This document shows, piece after piece, positions 24,225 to 31,884 of a stretch of DNA of 58,640 nucleotides. The stretch spans positions 1 through 58,640 of the forward strand of contig DAOTVC010000070.1 of assembly GCA_034437215.1 (NCBI GenBank), read 5' to 3'. The position numbers and the translations under genes were made by a program. How positions within the stretch are numbered: position 1 is the stretch's first letter; each line of letters begins with the position of its first letter. Source of the DNA: DAOTVC01 sp034437215 (lineage in GTDB: Bacteria; Chloroflexota; Anaerolineae; B4-G1; SLSP01). The notes under the pieces were generated by a model. The model saw nothing but the letters and a program-made list of their open reading frames with translations, was not told the DNA's origin and searched no databases.

Positions 24225-25193
24225 CTACGCCTCCTTTTGGGACTCGATCTCTCGAATCAGCTTCAGCTGACGTATAAAGTAGAGATCCCGTTTGCGCAGG
24301 ATCTCCTCCTGAGAGAGCGCCTGATAGTCGTAGAACCCCTCACCCGTCTTGATCCCCAGCTTGCCCCCCTCGATCAGCCGGTCGAAGAAATCCGGCGTCG
24401 ACTGCAGGGTGCTTAACTCCGGTAAGAGATACTGGGCCACGCTGTGAAAGATGTCCAACCCTCCGAGATCCGCCGTCTCCAGGGGGCCGAGCCAGGGATA
24501 GCGAAAGCCGACCCCATTCTTGAGGGTTCGATCAACATCCTCCGCGCTGACAACGCCCTCTTGTACCAGATAGAGCGCCTCGCGCAGCACAGCGAACTGG
24601 AGGCGGTTGCTGGCGAATCCCGGAACATCCTTGTTGATACGCACAGGCACCTTACCCAGCTTCTCGGTCACCCGGTAGATGATGTCGACGGTGTGGTCAG
24701 ATGTCTGCTCGCCGCGTATGACCTCGACCAGGGGGACGATCTCTGCCGGATTGGCCCAGTGCATACCTCCTACCCGCTCTGGATGACGACAGACCGAGGC
24801 GATGGACGTGATACTCAGCCCCGAGGTGTTGGTAGCCAGAATGGTATCGGAGGGACAGAGCGCCTCCATTTGCTGGAAGAGCTCCTGCTTCAGCTCCAGT
24901 CTTTCGGGGGCCGCTTCCAGCACGTACTGCACCCCCTCCAGTGCTCGTTCTAGATTGGTGGTGGTAGTGATGCGCTTCCGCGCTATCTCGGCCTCGGCTG
25001 CGGTTAGGAGTCCCTCGGCGATAAAGACGGCCTGGCCATTGGTGATTCGCTCGCGGGCAAGTTCTAGCTGCTCGGGCTGGACGTCGTACAGCACCACCTC
25101 GTATCCAGCCTGGGCGAAGCAGAGCCCCATCCCGGCCCCCATCGTCCCCGCGCCGATCATGGTCGTACGGCGGATGTCATCAAATTCGATCAC
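24225..25193 (-). CDS. 3-hydroxyacyl-CoA dehydrogenase-family NAD-dependent dehydrogenase
   Basis: A 322-residue two-domain enzyme. The N-terminal Rossmann fold has MIGAGTMGAGMGLCFAQAGY and LYDVQPEQ (Asp for NAD preference). ATNTSGLSITSIASVCRHPE and GMHWANPAEIVPLVEVI carry the catalytic His region. The C-terminal helical domain begins after DVPGFASNRLQFAVLREALY and ends with KLGIKTGEGFYDY. This single-fold, non-fused length matches L-carnitine dehydrogenase and L-gulonate 3-dehydrogenase (lambda-crystallin type) as well as HBD. GTG start. It probably oxidises a 3-hydroxy acid to the beta-keto acid used by the adjoining BKACE. Confidence 0.9.
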   Translation of the reverse strand: MIEFDDIRRTTMIGAGTMGAGMGLCFAQAGYEVVLYDVQPEQLELARERITNGQAVFIAEGLLTAAEAEIARKRITTTTNLERALEGVQYVLEAAPERLELKQELFQQMEALCPSDTILATNTSGLSITSIASVCRHPERVGGMHWANPAEIVPLVEVIRGEQTSDHTVDIIYRVTEKLGKVPVRINKDVPGFASNRLQFAVLREALYLVQEGVVSAEDVDRTLKNGVGFRYPWLGPLETADLGGLDIFHSVAQYLLPELSTLQSTPDFFDRLIEGGKLGIKTGEGFYDYQALSQEEILRKRDLYFIRQLKLIREIESQKEA

Positions 25194-25228
25194 GTCTTAC
25201 TCCTTCCCGTCCCACTGCAGAGGTTGCT

Positions 25229-26263
25229 CTACCCCTCGGGTACGATCACCGTACGCACACCCCCGCCGAACTCCTCCAACTCATCCATCACGGCGTTGAT
25301 CTCCTCAGCCTCGAGGGGCACCGTACGAGTGATGACATCGGAGAGATCCAGCAGCCCGCGACGTACAAACTCTACTAAGAGCGGCAGCTCCGCGAGAAGA
25401 TGGTCGTCCGAGCCCTTTACCTCTGCCTCCTTGCCCAGCAGCTCCCCGTAGGAGTAGATTTCGAAGGGCTCCCTGGAGATGCCGGCGATGACAGCCCGAC
25501 CGAAGACGCCGAGGGAGCGAACGGACTGGCGCATGGTCTCGGGGAAACCGATTAACTCCAAGGCGACGTCGACGCCCAGCCCATCGGTGAGGGTCTGCAG
25601 CGTCTCCACGGGATCGTTCTCCGCGGCGTTGACAGGAATGGCTCCCAGGGACGCAGCCAACTCTAATCGCTCAGCGTTGATGTCAACGGCGTAGACGTCA
25701 AGAGCGCCCATGATCTGTGCGAGCTGGATGGCGGACATACCCAGGCCGCCGACGCCGAAGACAGCAACCCTCTCTCCGGCCTTTAGCTCCGACTTACGCA
25801 GCGCGTGAAAGGAGGTGGCCGAGGAGCACATCAGGATGGCGCCCTGCTCGAAGGACACCTCGTCGGCCAAAGGTACCGCGTTGCGGGCCGGTACGACGAT
25901 GTACTCGGCATAACCACCGTCACGGTGTTTACCGATCATGGCCCCTTCTACACAGTACTGCTCGCGTCCCATGTTACAGTAGCGACAGTGTCCGCAGGTG
26001 ACCAGATAGTGAAGACTGACCCTGTCGCCGGGAGAGCGGGTGGTCACGTCGGAACCCACCTGTTCGATCACCCCGGCGACCTCGTGACCCGGCGTGACGG
26101 GCACGCTGCGCACCGGGGAGGTACCTGCCCGGTAGTGGACATCGGAGTGGCAGATCCCCGCGGCTCGCACACGTACCAGCACATCCTGAGGGCCAATGGC
26201 GGGGGTAGGGATCTCCTGCAGCTCCAGGGGTTGTCCGGTTTCCACCAAACGAACGGCTTTCAT
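25229..26263 (-). CDS. Zinc-dependent alcohol/polyol dehydrogenase (MDR family)
   Basis: 344 residues. Catalytic zinc site in AAGICHSDVHYRAG and GHEVAGVI; structural zinc cysteines in TCGHCRYCNMGREQYC; NAD site VFGVGGLGMSAIQLAQIMGA. The ATG at 26263 has AAGGAG 6 nt upstream, so an N-terminal extension from 26308 is unlikely. It lies between the transketolase C-terminal subunit gene and the 3-hydroxyacyl-CoA-type dehydrogenase gene. The short distance (35 nt) to the latter fits one transcript. The substrate may be a sugar alcohol or an aldehyde intermediate. Confidence 0.9.
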   Translation of the reverse strand: MKAVRLVETGQPLELQEIPTPAIGPQDVLVRVRAAGICHSDVHYRAGTSPVRSVPVTPGHEVAGVIEQVGSDVTTRSPGDRVSLHYLVTCGHCRYCNMGREQYCVEGAMIGKHRDGGYAEYIVVPARNAVPLADEVSFEQGAILMCSSATSFHALRKSELKAGERVAVFGVGGLGMSAIQLAQIMGALDVYAVDINAERLELAASLGAIPVNAAENDPVETLQTLTDGLGVDVALELIGFPETMRQSVRSLGVFGRAVIAGISREPFEIYSYGELLGKEAEVKGSDDHLLAELPLLVEFVRRGLLDLSDVITRTVPLEAEEINAVMDELEEFGGGVRTVIVPEG

Positions 26264-26364
26264 ATCGATCTCCTTCTCTGATTTTTCTGGCGCGCGGTTT
26301 GCAGCCACGCGAGGATCTTCACAGATAGAATCTTATGCCTGCAGGGCTGTACTTCATCCCCTGC

Positions 26365-27315
26365 TTAGGCCCAATGTTGACGGATCTTCTCCGCCAACCT
26401 TTCTCCGGTCAGTCCGTAGTGTTCCAACAGCTCATCGGCAGTGCCCGATTGCCCAAAGCAGTCCGGCAATCCGATGCGCAGAAGCGGTGGCGTCCCCGGT
26501 GACTCGGCGAGTACCTCGGCAATCGCACTCCCCAGCCCCCCGATGATACTGTGCTCTTCCATCGTGACTACCAGGCGCTTGCCAGCTGCCGCTTCGAGAA
26601 CGGATGCCTGATTCAAAGGTTTGAGGGTGGGGACGTTGAGAATTGCAGCCTCGAGGCCTTCATCGGCCAGTATCTCGGCGGCGTCCAGGGCCTTGGCGCC
26701 CAGGATACCGGTTGCAAAGATCACCAGGTCGTCTCCGGTACGCAGAACGGGCATAGCGCCTACTTCGAAGGTGTAGTCTGCGCCGAACAGCACCGGGGTG
26801 GGGTAACGCCCCAAACGAATGTAGACGGGTCCTTCGATCTCGGCGGCTGCTTCAACAGCGTAGTAGGCCTCGGTCGCATCGGCCGGCACGAGCACCGTCA
26901 TCCCCGGCAGCTGGCGCATTAGGGCGATGTCGTCAAGCGATTGGTGGGTGGCGCCGTCGGGGCCGATGGTGATTCCGGCGCTGACACCGACCAGCTTGAC
27001 GTTGGCGCGACCATAGGAGACCTGGAGACGGATCTGGTCGTACGAGCGCCCGGGAACGAACATAGCAAAGGAGGTGGCAAAGACCGTCATCCCTGTGGCC
27101 GCCATACCGGCGGCTGTGGAGACCATATCGGCCTCGGCGATGCCCATATCGAAGAAGCGCTCGGGATGTGCCTGTCCGAAGGCGAAGGTACGGTTTGAGC
27201 GCTGCAGGTCAGCATCCATCACGACGATGTCCTCCCGTCGGCGGCCTAACGCCAGGAGTGCCTCTCCGTAGGCGTTGCGAACCTGGACTTGATCTCCAAC
27301 TTCCCACTTCATCAT
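26365..27315 (-). CDS. Transketolase, C-terminal subunit
   Basis: A 316-residue protein covering the pyrimidine-binding and C-terminal domains of a split transketolase. It has VQVRNAYGEALLALGRR, ERFFDMGIAEADMVSTAAGM, ATSFAMFVPGRSYDQIRLQV and the conserved GPDGATHQSLDDIALMR. Partner of the N-terminal subunit, with which it overlaps by 4 nt (ATGA). Split transketolases of this kind occur in anaerobes, archaea and in dedicated catabolic operons. It would exchange C2 units to yield glyceraldehyde 3-phosphate. Confidence 0.94.
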   Translation of the reverse strand: MMKWEVGDQVQVRNAYGEALLALGRRREDIVVMDADLQRSNRTFAFGQAHPERFFDMGIAEADMVSTAAGMAATGMTVFATSFAMFVPGRSYDQIRLQVSYGRANVKLVGVSAGITIGPDGATHQSLDDIALMRQLPGMTVLVPADATEAYYAVEAAAEIEGPVYIRLGRYPTPVLFGADYTFEVGAMPVLRTGDDLVIFATGILGAKALDAAEILADEGLEAAILNVPTLKPLNQASVLEAAAGKRLVVTMEEHSIIGGLGSAIAEVLAESPGTPPLLRIGLPDCFGQSGTADELLEHYGLTGERLAEKIRQHWA

Positions 27316-28142
27316 GCCCTCTCCTCCTTCAGATCTTCGAGTGCCACGGACAGCTGCTCCTCGTCGATGTCGGCGTTATGGAACTGGAACTGACCCTCCA
27401 TGAAGGGGATGCCCTTCCCCTTCACCGTCTCGGCGACGATCATCGTCGGCTGCCCCTTGACCTGTTCTGCCGCATCCAACGCCTCACAGATCTGGCGTAG
27501 ATCGTGTCCGTCGACCGCCACCGCGTGCCAGCCGAAGGCTTCCCACTTGTCCGTCAGTGGGTCCAGGGGCTTGGCCTCATCGACGATCCCCTGGCTCTTC
27601 AGGTGGTTGCGATCGATCAGGGCAACCAGGTTGTCGAGCTTCTGAGCCACGGCTCCCAGGGCCGCTTCCCACACCTGCCCCTCTTGGATCTCCCCATCGC
27701 CTAAGAGACAGTAGACCCGCGAGGGCAAGCCGCGAATGCGGGCCGCCATCGCAACACCGTTGGCAAACGACAGCCCTTGACCCAAGGACCCCGTACAGGC
27801 CTCGATCCCCGGTGTCATACAGGCGTTGGGGTGTCCCTGTAGAATGCTTCCCAGCTCCTTGAGGCGTGGGAGTTCCTCTATGGGGATGACGCCCAACATC
27901 GCGAGCGCTGCGTACTGCGTGGGAACACCGTGCCCCTTGCTCATGACGAACCGATCTCGCTCCTCCCACTGGGGACGCGCGGGATCGTAGCGCATCTTAT
28001 AGAAGTAGAGGGCTGTGACGAGCTCAATGGAGGAGAGAGAGCCTCCGAAGTGGTGCTTCTTGCCGGCTCCCATCATGCGCACGACCTGATAGCGCATCTC
28101 GCGAGCCTTGGTCTCTAGATCTTGCAATATCTGATCATCCAC
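27312..28142 (-). CDS. Transketolase, N-terminal subunit
   Basis: A 276-residue protein carrying the diphosphate-binding domain. It has HHFGGSLSSIELVTALYFYK, RDRFVMSKGHGVPTQYAALA, GSLGQGLSFANGVAMAARIR and the ThDP/Mg motif GDGEIQEGQVWEAAL ending LVALIDRN. GTG start with AGGT upstream. It is followed with translational coupling by the C-terminal subunit and preceded by a zinc dehydrogenase gene 40 nt away. Confidence 0.94.
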   Translation of the reverse strand: MDDQILQDLETKAREMRYQVVRMMGAGKKHHFGGSLSSIELVTALYFYKMRYDPARPQWEERDRFVMSKGHGVPTQYAALAMLGVIPIEELPRLKELGSILQGHPNACMTPGIEACTGSLGQGLSFANGVAMAARIRGLPSRVYCLLGDGEIQEGQVWEAALGAVAQKLDNLVALIDRNHLKSQGIVDEAKPLDPLTDKWEAFGWHAVAVDGHDLRQICEALDAAEQVKGQPTMIVAETVKGKGIPFMEGQFQFHNADIDEEQLSVALEDLKEERA

Positions 28143-28182
28143 TATGTACCTCCATGTCTGTTCATCTACCTTTCTCTCCGCA

Positions 28183-29223
28183 CTAATCGACAGGGCAGAG
28201 GAGAATCTTGTGGGCCTCCAGAGACTCGAGCTTCGCGAACGCTTCCTCCCAACGGGTGATGGGCCAGACCTCGCTGATCAAGGGCTCGGTCTCGATACGG
28301 CCCAGGCGCAGGAGTTCGAGAACGGTCTCCCACGTCTTCCAGGTGTGACTGAAGGCTCCCTGGTAGGTAACTGCCTTGGCCACGATCTCATCCAGGGTGC
28401 CATTGAAGGAGCGGAGGGACCAACCAAGTTTGGTGATCTGGCCGTTCCGCCGCACCACGTCCAGGGACTGTTGAATGGCAGGGGGGACCCCGGCGGCGTC
28501 GATCACCAGGTGGGCCCCATGTCCATCGCCGAGACCGGCCACGACCTCCACGGGATCCTCCTGAGTGACGTCGACGGTGATGTCGGCGCCCAACTCCCGT
28601 GCTAGGGCAAGTCGTGCCGCATCTCGGTCCGTCCCGGTGACGACGATCGTCCCGGCTCCTGCCAGACGCGCGACCTGGAGGCAGAAGAGGCCCACCGGCC
28701 CGGGGCCGATGATGACCACGATCTCTCCGGGGTTGAGGTTGCTCTTCTCGACCACGGCATTATAGGCGACGCAGATAGGCTCCGACATCGTGGCGGCTTC
28801 GTAGCTCACCCCCTCGGGGATGTGGTGCAGTAGAGCGCTGCGAACCCGCACGTACTGGGTGAAGGCGCCATCGACGGCAAAACCGAAGGCCTGCCGCTCG
28901 GGGCAGAGATTGTAGGCCCCTTCGCGACAGAAGTCACAGATGCCACAGGTGTGGGCAGCGGTTTCGGAGACCACCCGGTCCCCGGGAGCGAAGCCCTGGA
29001 CACGCTCGCCGACCTCCACAATCTCTCCCGACCACTCGTGGCCTAGAATGACAGGCGGACGAGCAAGGACGTTGAGCTGCCCCTTGTACATGTGGAGCTC
29101 GCTCCCGCAGATGCCACAGTACTTGACCCGGACCAGACACTCGTCGGGACCGGGGGTGGGCACCGGTACATCGCGGAGCTCGATCGCTTCCGGAGCCCGC
29201 TCGTAGTAGACGACAGCTTTCAT
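28183..29223 (-). CDS. Zinc-dependent dehydrogenase (sorbitol/threonine dehydrogenase-like)
   Basis: 346 residues with the MDR fold. Catalytic zinc in YCGICGSELHMYKG and GHEWSGEIVE; structural cysteines in HTCGICDFCREGAYNLC; NAD site VIIGPGPVGLFCLQVARLAGA. SEPICVAYNAV is the Glu-containing segment typical of polyol dehydrogenases. The ATG at 29223 has AGGAGG 5 nt upstream. Similar in pattern to the dehydrogenase at 40583-41620, so the two may be paralogues with related substrates. A 170-nt gap to the SDR gene upstream could hold a promoter, but I see only a weak candidate. Confidence 0.9.
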   Translation of the reverse strand: MKAVVYYERAPEAIELRDVPVPTPGPDECLVRVKYCGICGSELHMYKGQLNVLARPPVILGHEWSGEIVEVGERVQGFAPGDRVVSETAAHTCGICDFCREGAYNLCPERQAFGFAVDGAFTQYVRVRSALLHHIPEGVSYEAATMSEPICVAYNAVVEKSNLNPGEIVVIIGPGPVGLFCLQVARLAGAGTIVVTGTDRDAARLALARELGADITVDVTQEDPVEVVAGLGDGHGAHLVIDAAGVPPAIQQSLDVVRRNGQITKLGWSLRSFNGTLDEIVAKAVTYQGAFSHTWKTWETVLELLRLGRIETEPLISEVWPITRWEEAFAKLESLEAHKILLCPVD

Positions 29224-29393
29224 AGTTCCTCCTCGCAGAAACAGTTCACGGTTACGGAATATTCCGATCCCAACACGTGCCTGATCGATGACGACCGGCA
29301 CTCCTGGGCATCGGAGACACGCAGGCTCTGAAGAGTGAATAGGCGATAGATGGCTATCAACCAGCGCGTGTCAAGGTGCTTTGCTACAAGCAC

Positions 29394-30188
29394 TTATGCA
29401 GCCGTCCAACCGCCGTCCACGTAGAGCACGTGTCCGGTAACAAAGTCGGATGCCGGGGAGGCCAGGAAGACGGCAGCTCCAAATAGATCCCAGATCTGTC
29501 CTACCCGTTTCATAGGGATGCGGTTCAGGACCCAACCGCGTGTTTGGGGATCATCCAGCATAAAGGCGTTCAGGTCGGTGCGGATGAAGGTCGGCGCCAG
29601 CGCGTTGACGTTGATCCCGTGGGGGGCCCACTCGATGGCGAGAGAGCGGGTGAGGAGGTTGACACCTCCCTTGCTGACGGCATAGGCTGGATCCTCGGCC
29701 CGTCCTTGTAGACCCCGTACCGAGGATAGATTGATCACCTTTCCCCGCTCCTGGGTCAGCATCACGCGGCCCACCTCCCGACAGCAGAGAAATGTACCCT
29801 CCAGGTTGACGCGGATGATCTTCTCCCACTCCTCCACCGGAAACTCCACCGTGGGGTTGAGGGAGACGATACCTGCGGAATTGACCAGGATGTCGATCCG
29901 CTCGAAGGCCTCGACGACCTGCGCTACCATCTGCTCGACCTGATGGAGTTCGGTAATGTCGGCGGTGACCGCCAGGGAGCGTCGACCCAGGTCGCGTATC
30001 TCCTTCGCAACGAACTCCACATCCTCCTGGGTACGACTTACGGGCACGACGTCGGCACCGGCCGCTGCCAGTGCCAGCGCAATACCCCGTCCCAGTCCCC
30101 GGCTTCCTCCGGTTACCACAGCGACCTGATCTGTCAACGAGAAGAGTGAAGGAACGCTCTCCAGTTTCTCTTTGGGGATGGGTTCCAC
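29394..30188 (-). CDS. Short-chain dehydrogenase/reductase (gluconate 5-dehydrogenase-like)
   Basis: About 264 residues. Cofactor motif VTGGSRGLGRGIALALAAAG and NSAG (NILVNSAGIVSLNP region); catalytic Ser in INLSSVRGLQG and the Tyr-Lys pair in AYAVSKGG; C-terminal VTGHVLYVDGGW. A second GTG at 30188 has AGGAG 6 nt upstream and is preferred to the one at 30194, which abuts the SD. It probably oxidises or reduces a keto sugar acid, by resemblance to gluconate 5-dehydrogenases. Confidence 0.9.
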   Translation of the reverse strand: MEPIPKEKLESVPSLFSLTDQVAVVTGGSRGLGRGIALALAAAGADVVPVSRTQEDVEFVAKEIRDLGRRSLAVTADITELHQVEQMVAQVVEAFERIDILVNSAGIVSLNPTVEFPVEEWEKIIRVNLEGTFLCCREVGRVMLTQERGKVINLSSVRGLQGRAEDPAYAVSKGGVNLLTRSLAIEWAPHGINVNALAPTFIRTDLNAFMLDDPQTRGWVLNRIPMKRVGQIWDLFGAAVFLASPASDFVTGHVLYVDGGWTAA

Positions 30189-30292
30189 GGACACCTCCTA
30201 TGACGTGCGGTTGAGGGTTGTAGCTTCGCTCTGCCGCGTTCTCTTGAGTCTGATCGATGCTCTCGAGAGGACAGATGCGCTATGATGTCCAA

Positions 30293-31006
30293 CTATGCCT
30301 GTGCATCCTCTTCTAAGAGAGCCACGGCGCGAATGGGAGACCCGCTGCCGTTACGGATCTTGAGCGGCAAGCCGATGAAAATGAAGGTCTTCCCTGCGAC
30401 GGGGCTGAGATCACCGAGGTTCTCGGTGTTCAACGTCTGCATCTCCCGGCAGACCTGGTGGGCGGGGTAGCTCTTGGTACGGGCGCAGTCATGGCTGGGG
30501 GCGTCCTGGCCGATATTGACAACCCCTTGACCGTAGATGAACTCGGCTGCCTCACGGCTCAGACCGGAGTACTCGGTCAGCCATTCAGGTGTTCCCTGGG
30601 TGCGGTTGTAGTGACCCGAGTAGAGAAGGACCGTGTCACCTTCCTGAATCTCCAGCCCGTCCTTCTCCAGCGCTTCCTTGATCATTTCCACCGTATAGTA
30701 GGTCTTGGGGGGGATGTGAGAGAGATCGAGGCAGATCGCTCGGGTGTAGAACCAATCGAGGGGGATCTCGTCGATGCTGGGAGCTCCTGGGCGAGGGTCG
30801 ATGTGGCTGATGGAGTCGACGTGGGTGGTGCCGTGGGTGCTCATCTCGATCTTTTCGGCAGTGTAGCTGTAGTCCTCTTCGAAACGACCCGATTTGAGGG
30901 TCTCCTCATGCGTGTCCACGACGGTGACCTTGGTTTCCGGATGTCCGGGCCATACGGGGGCACCCGTGTAAATTTCTTGGCTGAGATCGACTAGTTTGTA
31001 ACCCAT
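30293..31006 (-). CDS. Cyclase-family metal-dependent hydrolase (KynB-like)
   Basis: About 237 residues of the cyclase/arylformamidase family. It has VDLSQEIYTGAPVWPGHPE at the start, the metal motif HGTTHVDSISHI (His, Asp, His ligands), ALEKDGLEIQEGDTVLLYSG and GVVNIGQDAPSHDCA. Members hydrolyse N-formyl amides or lactone-like rings (kynurenine formamidase, isatin hydrolase). An ATG at 31006 is chosen because the longer reading begins with an unsupported TTG. In a molybdenum-hydroxylase operon such an enzyme could open a ring after hydroxylation; this is inference. Confidence 0.88.
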   Translation of the reverse strand: MGYKLVDLSQEIYTGAPVWPGHPETKVTVVDTHEETLKSGRFEEDYSYTAEKIEMSTHGTTHVDSISHIDPRPGAPSIDEIPLDWFYTRAICLDLSHIPPKTYYTVEMIKEALEKDGLEIQEGDTVLLYSGHYNRTQGTPEWLTEYSGLSREAAEFIYGQGVVNIGQDAPSHDCARTKSYPAHQVCREMQTLNTENLGDLSPVAGKTFIFIGLPLKIRNGSGSPIRAVALLEEDAQA

Positions 31007-31111
31007 TTCTCCGTTTTCCTTGTCTCTGTACAAAGTCCTTGGGTGATGCTATCACCTTTTTCTGATATCTGCTCCGGATTGAACGGTGACGATGACACTA
31101 TCACCTCTCAG

Positions 31112-31321
31112 TTAGCCGCCATCGATCAAGTGCACCAGGCGAATCACCGCTCCTTGGGGAATCTCGTAGGTCTCGTGCTCTTGAATGGGGACGATGTCTC
31201 CGTTGACGACCACCAGATAGAGATAGCCATACTGAGTTGCCAGGTCTACCAGCTTCATTCCCGCTTGCCACGTTCGTGATTTTCCGTTCACCCAGATGAC
31301 CATCTCTTTTTCCGTTGTCAT
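31112..31321 (-). CDS. ThiS/MoaD-like small sulfur-carrier protein with C-terminal Gly-Gly
   Basis: 69 residues. IWVNGKSRTWQAGMKLVDLA, then LVVVNGDIVPIQEHETYEI, then PQGAVIRLVHLIDGG at the extreme C-terminus. This is the beta-grasp pattern of ThiS: an N-terminal VNG strand, an internal VNGxIVP, and a terminal diglycine that is adenylated and thiocarboxylated in sulfur carriers. No ThiF/MoeB activating enzyme and no thiamine gene lie nearby. It stands between a VOC protein and the cyclase gene downstream of the molybdenum hydroxylase. A role in delivering sulfur (for example to the Mo site) is possible but unproven. A 15-bp inverted repeat (31042-31056) lies downstream. Confidence 0.8.
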   Translation of the reverse strand: MTTEKEMVIWVNGKSRTWQAGMKLVDLATQYGYLYLVVVNGDIVPIQEHETYEIPQGAVIRLVHLIDGG

Positions 31322-31358
31322 CACACTCTCTCCCTAAGGGTTTGTCAGTACTGCATAC

Positions 31359-31802
31359 CTATTGCGTAGGCTGGATGAGCTCCAGAGAGACGCCGTCGGG
31401 ATCGAAAAAGTAGGTCCACTTCCAACCTTTCATGGGGCCGGCGGGGATGGTGGTCGGCGGTGCGGTGAAGCGTACGCCTTGGTCGAGCAGCGAGCGATAA
31501 GCGGCTTCGATGTCGTCGACCTGAAAGGCGATGTGGGTGGCGCCAACGTCATTGTTTCTCCGGTCGAAGTCTCGACCTTGGGCCGTAACGTACTCGATCA
31601 GCTCAATGCGGGCCTCTCCCGTGCGCAGGATGGCTAATTTCACCTTCGCATTGGAGACTCCCAGATTATCAGACCGATCATCCGAACTGCGTTCGCTCTC
31701 CTCGGTCAGTACCAGCTCCAGGCCGAGGAGATCCCGATAGAAGGCGATGGAGCGCTCCAGATCGCGAACGGTGATGCACGTGTGATGAACTCCTCTGATC
31801 AT
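31359..31802 (-). CDS. VOC-superfamily (glyoxalase/dioxygenase-like) protein
   Basis: 147 residues with two beta-alpha-beta-beta-beta modules: GVHHTCITVRDLERSIAFYR and GATHIAFQVDDIEAAYRSLL. Metal-ligand positions (His, Glu) are visible in HHTCITV, IELIEYV, THIAF and VSLELIQ. The family includes glyoxalase I, methylmalonyl-CoA epimerase and extradiol dioxygenases; the length fits a single-chain glyoxalase or epimerase type. AGGAG lies 6 nt before the ATG. It lies after the hairpin that follows the molybdenum subunit, 37 nt before the ThiS-like gene. Specificity unknown. Confidence 0.85.
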   Translation of the reverse strand: MIRGVHHTCITVRDLERSIAFYRDLLGLELVLTEESERSSDDRSDNLGVSNAKVKLAILRTGEARIELIEYVTAQGRDFDRRNNDVGATHIAFQVDDIEAAYRSLLDQGVRFTAPPTTIPAGPMKGWKWTYFFDPDGVSLELIQPTQ

Positions 31803-31832
31803 AACCTACTCCTACGTGTAGATGGCAGTATG

Positions 31833-31877
31833 AGCAGACGAAGGAGGGGACAGCACGCTGCCCCTCCTTCGTCTGCT
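31833..31877 (-). terminator. Perfect 17-bp inverted repeat after the molybdenum subunit gene
   Basis: Arms AGCAGACGAAGGAGGGG (31833-31849) and its exact complement (31861-31877) with an 11-nt loop. It starts 8 nt past the stop codon at 31885. No U run follows, so it may be a transcript-processing or stabilising hairpin or a partial terminator that lowers expression of the downstream genes relative to the hydroxylase subunits. Confidence 0.6.
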
Positions 31878-31884
31878 TGTGATA

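Noticed and set aside
31042..31106. Two GGTGA...TCACC inverted repeats between the ThiS-like and cyclase genes as a possible operator pair
   Set aside because: Short arms, unequal spacing and no promoter beside them on the coding strand; kept only as a passing note.
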